Of a stretch of DNA of 64,000 nt, positions 57,124 to 64,000 are shown piece after piece; positions within the stretch are counted from its first letter, which is position 1, and the number at the start of each line of letters is the position of its first letter. Position numbers and translations under genes: made by a program. The DNA lies in the NCBI RefSeq assembly GCF_027594865.1, contig NZ_CP089391.1, positions 7,160,501-7,224,500 on the forward strand. Reading direction: 5' to 3'. This DNA is from Bradyrhizobium xenonodulans. GTDB taxonomy: Bacteria; Pseudomonadota; Alphaproteobacteria; Rhizobiales; Xanthobacteraceae. Below the pieces are notes generated by a model that was not told the DNA's origin, did not search any database, and saw only the letters and a program-made list of their open reading frames with translations.

Positions 57124-58005
57124 TTAAGCTGCTCGAGCCTTGTCTGCCTGCGGCTTTTGCGTCTTGGCGTCGGGGCGGGCGAGGCCGAGCAAATCGCGGT
57201 CGCCCACCATGCGATGATCATTGGCCGACTGCGTGAGGCGTTTATCCCAGATCGCAACGTCGCCTTCCCTCCACCTCCAGCGCACCGTATTGTGTGGCGC
57301 CGTGATGTAAGATTGGAACAAATCGAGCAACTTTTGACCGGTATGTTTCTGTAGGCCAATAAAGCGCTGCACGTTGCCAAGCATGAGCGTGCGCTCGCCC
57401 GTTTCGGGATGAGTCCGAACCACCGGAAGCTTGGTTTCGTAGATCGTTCCGGTGATCCCCTCCTCAAACTGCATCTCGTTCGCCTCGGTCGATTGCTCGT
57501 TCACGGTGTAAGGATTGGAATTGGTATGAACCGCCCAGAGCTCGTCAGCGAGCATGCGCAGCGATAACGGAAGATCAAGATACGCAGCCGCCGTATTCGA
57601 CCAAACGGTGTCACCGCCATAAGGCGTAATCATCACGGCGCGCAGCACGGAGATATTTCGGAAGTCGTCAAATATGACATCCGCACGCCCCTGGTCGGTG
57701 CCACCGCTGCGGCCCGAAGATGGCTCCAGGATGGAGAACGTCCGATCGGTCACACCGACTTGAGGAGACGGGATCAACCCACCTAGCCGAACAGCAAAGC
57801 GCTGCTGTTCGGCATCATCCAAATGTTGTTGGTCACGGAAGAAGATTACCTTGTGCTCGAGTAGCAGTCGGCTGATCGCTCGCAGGGCATCGTCGGACAA
57901 GTCTCCCGACAGCCTAATGTTGCGGACCTCGGCACCAAGTCGGACCGCGCGCTTAATGACGTCTGCGCTTGATATGACATTGTCCATGTTCGTCGTACTG
58001 CTCAT
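57124..58005 (-). CDS. TauD/TfdA-family dioxygenase homologue, iron ligands missing
   Basis: A 293-residue protein of the TauD fold. It has LRAVMITPYGGDTVWSNTAAAYLDLP and RWRWREGDVAIWDKRLTQ in their usual places. The family binds Fe(II) by an HxD motif and a distal His. Here the HxD position reads Arg107-Ala108-Asp109 (GRADVIF), and the distal His after RxTQ is Ser (RLTQSAND), so two of three ligands appear lost. It may be non-catalytic, or a gene in early decay, since the C-terminal tail is also unlike the family. It stands alone, with a long empty region upstream. Confidence 0.75.
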   Translation of the reverse strand: MSSTTNMDNVISSADVIKRAVRLGAEVRNIRLSGDLSDDALRAISRLLLEHKVIFFRDQQHLDDAEQQRFAVRLGGLIPSPQVGVTDRTFSILEPSSGRSGGTDQGRADVIFDDFRNISVLRAVMITPYGGDTVWSNTAAAYLDLPLSLRMLADELWAVHTNSNPYTVNEQSTEANEMQFEEGITGTIYETKLPVVRTHPETGERTLMLGNVQRFIGLQKHTGQKLLDLFQSYITAPHNTVRWRWREGDVAIWDKRLTQSANDHRMVGDRDLLGLARPDAKTQKPQADKARAA

Positions 58006-58599
58006 GATTTCTTTCGGAAGCGCGATCCCTTGAACGAAATTCCGTCGTGCGCTGGTCGCGAGAGCGACGGCGGAAACTATGCAAGATCATTCCGGTCAGC
58101 AGCGGATGCTCGACCGCAACTTGATGATGAATGGCCTCGCGTTGACGTCCCAAAATGTAAGCGCGAACGATGCACAGTCAATGAAACGAAATTCGCTTTT
58201 ATTTTCGGCTGTGAGCAATGATTGCATCGCGTCCGAGGGATGTTCTGGAATATGTGCACGAACGTTCAGCCGATCGTTTCACACGCCCGCAACGCGTAGC
58301 GGACAAGCAATCAACACACGACACCGTTTGACGCTTGTGTTTGCCAATCGATGCGAGTGCATATCCTTCATCGACGATTAGCCTATAAGATTTTTGCTGA
58401 CTTCCCGCGCGACGCCGCTTGCTTCTCTCCTCACTACCGTATGGCGCCTGACGCAAGCTAGCTGATCGCATAGTGGTGGCTGCCTCAGAGAACGGCTTTC
58501 TCAAACTTCACTATCGATGAAGTTCTACGACTTCATGACGAGCGCGCAAAAGCTTGGGTGGATCACTAGAAGTTTATGGCGGAAGGAAAGAACCAGCCG

Positions 58600-58612
58600 G
58601 CAGAATTTCGGC
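58600..58612. promoter_or_regulatory. Operator-like palindrome GCAGAATTTCGGC
   Basis: This is the exact reverse complement of the site at 14876-14888 (GCCGAAATTCTGC). It lies between the divergent TauD-like and M24 genes. Confidence 0.45.
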
Positions 58613-59008
58613 ACTTGCTTGGACGTTCAACAGAGGTCGCGCACGTCGTCTAATCCGCGTCGGCAAGATTGCGAGCCGCAACAGATATTCAGTTGCTAGC
58701 CCTAAAGCTCTGGTTCACGTGGACGGACGACTTGAGCAGTCGATCGGTCCAGCAAGCAGCCGGCAACAAGAGACAGCGAGCAAATGAGTGTTGTCTTTTC
58801 GCGCTGGAGTGCCGTTGCGCCGAATTGCGCTGGTCAGTTGATGCCTTGGCCAGAGGGCAAATCGGCCGCTCCTGAAATAACCCCAACTGCATATTGGCGA
58901 TGTATCGAAGTTGATTGATGCAATCTGTTGCGCTTCAGAGCTTTTTTCCGCGTTCGATTGCTTCTATTTGATGGATTTCATTGCGTCGATCTAGGCTGAC
59001 GGAAGGCG

Positions 59009-59021
59009 GCAGAATTGCTGC
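59009..59021. promoter_or_regulatory. Operator-like palindrome GCAGAATTGCTGC
   Basis: Imperfect palindrome of the same type as at 13121. Each arm holds GCAG/CTGC with one arm mismatch. It lies about 520 bases before the M24 gene. Confidence 0.35.
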
Positions 59022-59535
59022 TACGGCGGGCCCGCCAAGCCGATTTAAGCGTTGCCTTCTTCAGTTGCGAAATCGAACGATCGCACAAGTTCCCCGCAGG
59101 CAGCCCACCTGTCCACTTTCTAGCTAGCGGTCAAGGCGTTGGCCTTCGCCCTTATAACCAGCCCAGCCGTTGAAATCCGTCGACGACGGCCTCCGAGTGC
59201 GGGATTTAAGCGTGAGCGGGGAAGTGATTGCACTATATGGTATCGAGACATCGTTACTGTCCAAAATGACAACGAGAATTTCGTTTTGACGCGCTTCATC
59301 AAAGGGCGCAAATGGCAGCAGGATAGGCGACAAGCGGCCAGAGCCACATGCACCACGATTGGTCCGCGTACAGTCCTTTGAAGCGATCCGGGCCTCCCCT
59401 CGATCCGTTCCAGATGGGCCTCGCGCTGAAGCTCTCGAGGATGCAAAACTGCCGCTTTCCGCCCAAGGGCGTTTTAATCAATGGCCGTTCAGACATGATC
59501 GGCGGCAATGTCTTAGTAGAAAAAGGAACTATGTT

Positions 59536-60723
59536 ATGAGCCCGACTGGAGACGGAATACCATTCGAAAAACCGGAATTTTCTCGCCGCTTGGCCTTGGT
59601 CAAGAAGGAAATGGAACGGCGGGAGATGGATACGCTGCTCATCAGCGAGCCATCAAACATCTACTATCTCACAGGATACGAGGCCTACTCCTATTACGTC
59701 TTTCAAATGCTGGTTGTCCACCGCGACCTTGATGAACCCGTCTGGATAGGCCGGTTCATGGATGCAGCGTCGGTGCGGCGAATGACACATCTTTCAGAGA
59801 AGGCCATCCGCCCCTATACGGACGAATATGTGCAATCCTCAGAACGGGATCCAGTTGATTTCCTCGTTGCACAACTCAGAGAGATTTGTCCAAGCCTTAA
59901 AGCTATCGGCACTGAGACGGGCTCGTTCTATTACACGGCAAGGGCCCATACCAAGCTCCTTGGCTCTCTCCCGAACGTGCGCTTCGTTGACGCCGAACTC
60001 CTCATCAATTGGATCCGCATTCGCAAGAGTCCAGCCGAACTCGCAATCATGCGGGAGGCGGGCAAGATTTCAAACGCGATGATTAGCGACGCTATCGAGG
60101 CAGCAAAGCCTGGCATGCGCGAGTGCGACCTTGCGTCAGTGATTTACCAGCGCATGATCGCCGGCACGCCGGAATACGGCGGTGTTCTACCCTCGAGCCC
60201 GACCTACTTGCTCACGGGCTCGCGATCAGGCGAACCGCATGCGCCTTGGTCGGACCGCCTAATCGGCAAAAACGTTCCGGTGAACGTGGAAACGTCTGGA
60301 TGTCGTCGACGCTATCACGCCCCCATCAGTCGCACGATATTCCTCGGTTCGCCACCGGACTCGTATCTTCGTCTTTCCAACGCGGTAGTCGAAGGAATCG
60401 AGGCGGCATTGACGGAGGTGAAACCAGGCGTCACTTGCGCCGATATCGAACGCACCTGGCAAGGTACGATTGCTCGGCACGGCTTTCACAAGGAAGCTAG
60501 GCTCGGTTACTCGATAGGAATCGGCTTCTCGCCGACTTGGGGGGAACGCACCGCGAGTCTCCGAAGCAGTGACCTCACTGTGCTAGAGCCCGGAATGGCA
60601 TTTCACATGATGCCGGGGCTATGGCTCGGCGAGAACGGCGTCACGATTACTCAGTCTTTCATTGTGACTGAAACAGGCCGGGAAGATCTGACAACATTCC
60701 CGCGACAATTGGTCATAAAATAG
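59536..60723 (+). CDS. M24-family creatinase/ectoine hydrolase (DoeA)-like protein
   Basis: About 395 residues with the two-part M24 fold. The N-terminal domain has MDTLLISEPSNIYYLTGYEAYSYY and GRFMDAASVRRM. The C-terminal pita-bread part has VETSGCRRRYHAPISRTIFLG, GYSIGIGFSPTWGERTASLR and LEPGMAFHMMPGLW. The usual Asp metal ligands of true aminopeptidases are not where expected, as in creatinase and ectoine hydrolase, which need no metal. The GIGFxPxWGERT segment fits ectoine hydrolase DoeA best. I start at 59536 because AGGA lies eight bases before it. A PotABC-type importer nearby could supply a compatible solute (inference). Confidence 0.8.
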   Translation: MSPTGDGIPFEKPEFSRRLALVKKEMERREMDTLLISEPSNIYYLTGYEAYSYYVFQMLVVHRDLDEPVWIGRFMDAASVRRMTHLSEKAIRPYTDEYVQSSERDPVDFLVAQLREICPSLKAIGTETGSFYYTARAHTKLLGSLPNVRFVDAELLINWIRIRKSPAELAIMREAGKISNAMISDAIEAAKPGMRECDLASVIYQRMIAGTPEYGGVLPSSPTYLLTGSRSGEPHAPWSDRLIGKNVPVNVETSGCRRRYHAPISRTIFLGSPPDSYLRLSNAVVEGIEAALTEVKPGVTCADIERTWQGTIARHGFHKEARLGYSIGIGFSPTWGERTASLRSSDLTVLEPGMAFHMMPGLWLGENGVTITQSFIVTETGREDLTTFPRQLVIK

Positions 60724-61353
60724 AAGGACACAGTTTCGAGAGTGCTGATCAAGGGCTCGCGCAAGGTCGGTCGCTACGCTCACTTGGCACGACTGTCCAA
60801 GCGCGGTCCCCGGCAATTTGCAGAACTGGTAAATCCGCGGATGCTGGTCGTCTCCAGTTCAGCTTTCTCGTCGCGCCGCGGATGCGCCGCATGCGAGGCC
60901 GAAAGCCCGCGTCCAGCGCGAACTGGCGCCTCGCAGCACAGCGGACGGCATTCTAATCGCTCTGGTCGTGTCACGAGGCGAGGTCCAGAACGTCAGGGGC
61001 GAGTTCGCCATTTTTGGATATCGCGCGTCAGGCCCAAGAAATTCCCTACCCTATTGCGAACGATGTAGCGAGCTCGCCCGGGGGAGGGGCGCTCTATGTG
61101 CAAACGCCGCAAATCATGCATTCGCCTGCCTGCGGCATCGGCGGCGGGCTGAGACGGCCGAGCAGAGTTCTGGGGCAGCGTGGCGGGCTTAACGGCCCCC
61201 TGCATGTCCCGTTTGCTTGGTTAATCTCCCGATAGTTGCGGCGCGGTCAACAACTGCGTCAATCCGAACTCACGCTCGCAGAGTTTGCGGATGGCTCGTT
61301 CTTCTTCTAGCTCGCTCTCGCGTGCGAAACGGAGGGGAGTTCTGCAATTGTGT
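60724..61353. other. Intergenic region after the M24 gene
   Basis: About 630 bases. Several open frames overlap, none with recognisable features. No clear terminator is seen after the M24 gene. Confidence 0.4.
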
Positions 61354-61746
61354 CTATTCGGCACGGCTCGTAAAATTACAGGTCAAACGGTCCGCACGGG
61401 TTACATTTTGCCCGGCCAAAATCGGTCGGCCGTCCGCCGCGGTCGGAAAGTAGCGCATGACCAAGAGTGGATACCCTGACACCACATCCAGCATCTGCGC
61501 CTGAACTTCCGTCGCGGTCGTCGCCTCTATTTGGTATTTGCTATGGTCGACAATGATGCCGTATTGCGGCAGCAACGGAATAATGAATTCGCCGTGCAAA
61601 TGGTCCTTCAGCTTATCCGCCAGCGCCCTCGGAAGCCAAAGCGTGTCGAGTCCCACCACCTTGCCGTCTGCGAGCAATAAACGCTCCAGCCGATAAAGGG
61701 ACGCATGAGTCGAACCGTCGCCGCGGGTCCTACTGCCGCCGACCAC
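61354..61746 (-). pseudogene. GntR-family regulator remnant (UTRA domain only)
   Basis: The frame matches the ligand-binding UTRA domain of HutC-type GntR regulators: LYRLERLLLADGKVVGLDTLWLP, YGIIVDHSKYQIEATTATEVQAQML, YPLLVMRYFPTAADGRPI. The N-terminal winged-helix DNA-binding domain is absent, because only 54 bases separate this frame from the end of the ABC ATPase gene. It cannot bind DNA as it stands and is probably a deletion remnant. Confidence 0.7.
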
Positions 61747-61800
61747 CGAATTCCACGGCCTTGTATATGGACGCTCCTCTTAGAATGCGACAGGCCCCTT

Positions 61801-62901
61801 CTAAGCATGCTGTTCCTGCATCGGAATCAAGCGGAGGTTGTCCGTGCTGATAGTAATGCCAAGGACGTCGCCGGGCTTTGGATGACGTCCAAATGAAAAA
61901 CGCTCCTGCATTGTGAGTTGCTCTCCATTGACATCAAGCACAACCCGTGTTGCACCCCCACAATAGCGCGAATGGAGGACGCGCGCCTGCTGGCTTTGGC
62001 CAGCAGCGCCATCGGTCGACAACTTAACTTGTTCCGGCCGGATTACCACTGTAGCAGGTCCAGCACTCCAGTTTCCCTTGATCCGAAGGCCAGCAGTGGA
62101 CGTGAAAGCGCCAGTATTGTCCACGGCCCCCTTTAACAACGAACACCAGCCGATAAACTTTGCGACGAAAGGTGTTGCGGGAGCTTCGTAGATTTCGCCA
62201 GGAGTTCCAATCTGCTCAACCTTGCCGGCGTTCATGACCATGATCCGATCTGACATTGTCAACGCCTCCTCTTGGTCGTGTGTTACGAACAACGTGGTAA
62301 CGTTGACGGATCTGACCACCTCCTGGAGTTCTTCCCGCATACGGACTCGCAACTGTGCGTCTAAATTCGAAAATGGCTCATCGAGAAGCAGTACTGCAGG
62401 TTTGATTGCGAGCGCGCGAGCGAGCGCAATGCGTTGCTGTTGACCGCCGGAGAGCTGGCTCGGCAGGCGCTGAGCTAAATGAGGCAACTCGACAAGCTTG
62501 AGCATTTCCTCAACGCGCTTCTCACGCTTCTGGCGCGGCCACCTCAAATTTTCCAGACCGAACGCGATGTTTTCAGCAACGGTCATATGCGGAAAGAGCG
62601 CGTAACTCTGGAACACCATGCCGGTATCGCGCCGATAAGGCGGCTGATGCGTCATATCAATGTTATTTATGCATATGCTGCCAGAAGAGGGCTCCACAAA
62701 TCCCGCTACCATGCGCAGGGTCGTTGTCTTGCCGCATCCCGATGGACCAAGCAGGCAAAGAAGTTCCCCACGCCGCGCCTTGAGCGAAATGTCGGCGACT
62801 GCGGCCGTATCGCCATAGAGCTTGGAAATAGAGCGCAACTCCACGACAAGGTCGTTGCTTTCCCGAACGACGTTTTCATCCTTCTCAGACAAGACGAGCA
62901 T
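61801..62901 (-). CDS. ABC transporter ATP-binding protein (PotA-like)
   Basis: A 366-residue importer ATPase. It has Walker A GPSGCGKTT, the Q-loop in MVFQSYALFPHMTV, signature LSGGQQQRIALARAL, Walker B LLLDEPFSNLD and switch THD. A C-terminal TOBE-type regulatory domain follows (STDGAAGQSQQARVLHS, ERFSFGRHPKPGDVLGI), as in spermidine/putrescine and thiamine-type systems. GGAGG lies about six bases before the ATG. It starts 12 bases after the permease gene stop, in one operon with the two permeases. Confidence 0.93.
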   Translation of the reverse strand: MLVLSEKDENVVRESNDLVVELRSISKLYGDTAAVADISLKARRGELLCLLGPSGCGKTTTLRMVAGFVEPSSGSICINNIDMTHQPPYRRDTGMVFQSYALFPHMTVAENIAFGLENLRWPRQKREKRVEEMLKLVELPHLAQRLPSQLSGGQQQRIALARALAIKPAVLLLDEPFSNLDAQLRVRMREELQEVVRSVNVTTLFVTHDQEEALTMSDRIMVMNAGKVEQIGTPGEIYEAPATPFVAKFIGWCSLLKGAVDNTGAFTSTAGLRIKGNWSAGPATVVIRPEQVKLSTDGAAGQSQQARVLHSRYCGGATRVVLDVNGEQLTMQERFSFGRHPKPGDVLGITISTDNLRLIPMQEQHA

Positions 62902-62912
62902 CTCTCCTCCTA

Positions 62913-63713
62913 TTACGCGAACCGTTCCGCGCCGATCAAACGCTCGACCATTAGGATGACGACCAACGTTACCAGGATCATTAAGCTCGATACGGCGGCA
63001 ACCAGCGGGTCATAGCTAGTGTCGACATAAGTGAATATCTGTACTGGTAACGTGACCTTGCCCCCGTAAGTCAAAAACGCGGAAACCGTAACGTTTCCGA
63101 AAGATGTAACAAAGGCGAAGATCGCAGCGGACAAAAGACCAGGCAGCATGAGAGGCAGGGTGATGCGCCGAATGACTTTCAAAGGCGGGGCACGCAGATT
63201 CATCGCCGCTTCCTCGATCACTCGATTGTGCAAGCTAAGGCTCGCTAGAATGGTGCGCATCACGTATGGGATGGCAAGTACCAGATGACCCAAGAGCAAG
63301 GGATAGATCGTTTGGGTAAGGTTCAGCGCGGCGAAGAGTTGCAACAGCCCGATCCCGAGAACAACCGCTGGAATTATCAGTGGCGAGAAGGCGAGTGCTT
63401 GCAGGAACCCCTTGCCCGGGAATGAGAAACGATCTACTGCAAATGCGGCAGTGAAGCCTATCGCTAGCGCCATCGCGGCAACGAGCACGGCAACGTAAGT
63501 ACTCGTCCAGAGCGCAGTCATGAACAGTTCGTTCTGCCACGCCTCTCGATACCAGCGCACGGAAAAGCCTGCGGGCGGAAAATTCAACGTGTCCCCGCTG
63601 GTGAACGACGAAACAATCACCAGAAGCGCTGGTAGCGCAAGCATCACGTACACGATTGCGCGGATGACCGCGCCCGACGCGGCCATTGCACGGTCAATAA
63701 GATCAACGTGCAT
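62913..63713 (-). CDS. ABC transporter permease (PotC-like)
   Basis: About 266 residues with six hydrophobic segments, starting IYVMLALPALLVIVSSF. The cytoplasmic loop that contacts the ATPase is EEAAMNLRAPPLKVIRRITLPLMLPG, the EAA motif of PotC-type permeases. I prefer the ATG at 63713 (MHVDLIDRAM), which overlaps the previous permease stop by 11 bases. An ATG at 63755 would overlap more. It probably works with the upstream permease and the downstream ATPase. Confidence 0.9.
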   Translation of the reverse strand: MHVDLIDRAMAASGAVIRAIVYVMLALPALLVIVSSFTSGDTLNFPPAGFSVRWYREAWQNELFMTALWTSTYVAVLVAAMALAIGFTAAFAVDRFSFPGKGFLQALAFSPLIIPAVVLGIGLLQLFAALNLTQTIYPLLLGHLVLAIPYVMRTILASLSLHNRVIEEAAMNLRAPPLKVIRRITLPLMLPGLLSAAIFAFVTSFGNVTVSAFLTYGGKVTLPVQIFTYVDTSYDPLVAAVSSLMILVTLVVILMVERLIGAERFA

Positions 63714-64000
63714 AGCGCCGCCCTTTCGAAATGAGACGCGACGCAGCGAGGGCATTCAGCGCCGCTGTAACACCGAGACCGCTCACGAACAGGATGAATG
63801 CCATTGCCGCGCCGGAGGGCCAATTCAGTTCGGCCATGATGCGCTCATAGATCAGGCTACCGAGCATGGCGACGCGACTTCCGCCGATGAGACGGGGAGT
63901 GATAAACGCCGAGATCGAGAGCACGAATACGAGGTTGAAGCCGGCAAGTATCCCCGGAATCGCGAGCGGAATGACAACTTTGCGAAAGGTGGCGAACCGA
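63703..64000 (-). CDS. ABC transporter permease (PotB-like), partial at window edge
   Basis: The 3' end of a permease that runs off the right edge. About 98 residues are visible: RFATFRKVVIPLAIPGILAG at the edge is the end of the EAA loop, followed by hydrophobic segments VFVLSISAFITPRLIGG and AMAFILFVSGLGVTAALNAL. It pairs with the PotC-like permease directly downstream. Confidence 0.85.
   Translation of the reverse strand, partial: RFATFRKVVIPLAIPGILAGFNLVFVLSISAFITPRLIGGSRVAMLGSLIYERIMAELNWPSGAAMAFILFVSGLGVTAALNALAASRLISKGRRYAR

Larger units (their letters stand above)
58006..59535. other. Long intergenic region with two operator-like palindromes
   Basis: About 1.5 kb between divergent genes, with no supportable gene. 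It holds two palindromic sites (58600 and 59009), listed separately. The length suggests a deleted gene, but no remnant is recognisable. Confidence 0.4.

Overview
The window looks like a chromosomal accessory region of a high-GC alphaproteobacterium, most likely a Bradyrhizobium-type Rhizobiales. This rests on overall gene style: Tat-exported solute-binding and oxidase proteins, BKACE/acyl-CoA catabolic clusters, PotABC-like importers and a tRNA of rhizobial type. It is inferred by eye, not by a database search.

Layout. (1) 0.3-14.8 kb, nearly all on the minus strand, is a catabolic cluster: an M19 dipeptidase, an orphan Tat-exported ABC solute-binding protein, a BKACE (DUF849), a carnitine-dehydrogenase-like enzyme, enoyl-CoA hydratase, ADP-forming acyl-CoA ligase, two acyl-CoA dehydrogenases, a carnitine dehydrogenase/thioesterase fusion, a truncated second BKACE and a D-2-hydroxyacid dehydrogenase. 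Together they fit CoA activation, dehydrogenation, hydration, 3-oxidation and BKACE cleavage of a gamma-butyrobetaine- or carnitine-like compound towards a betaine. A palindrome close to GCAGAAATTCTGC recurs in the intergenic regions here and near 59 kb, which suggests one local regulator. (2) 15.5-17.6 kb is a compact two-gene module on the plus strand, an HNH nuclease coupled to a DGQHR (DndB-like) protein, closed by a strong terminator. (3) 17.9-30.4 kb is a decayed stretch: a HAD pseudogene, an acyltransferase, a flavin amine oxidase with its own cytochrome c, an IS3 remnant, a large beta-propeller amidohydrolase and a broken GNAT gene.

(4) 30.4-55.0 kb is a full-looking Dpd system (7-deazapurine-in-DNA modification and restriction). 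A plus-strand operon has a probable dpdC, two DndB-like dpdB genes, dpdA, queE, a queD-like gene without its catalytic Cys, queC and a normal queD. A convergent minus-strand operon runs dpdE-F-G-H-I-J-K-D, almost every junction overlapping. QueD/E/C supply preQ0, DpdA with DpdB would insert it into DNA, DpdC would convert it, and the helicase/ATPase/PLD set would restrict unmodified DNA.

(5) 55-64 kb holds a PilZ protein, a tRNA-Ile2(CAU)-like gene with an 8-nt duplication in the anticodon arm, a TauD-like protein lacking iron ligands, an M24 creatinase/ectoine-hydrolase-like enzyme, a truncated GntR regulator and a PotABC-type importer that runs off the right edge. Several remnants flank the Dpd island, consistent with repeated insertion and deletion. 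No integrase, CRISPR array or rRNA was seen.
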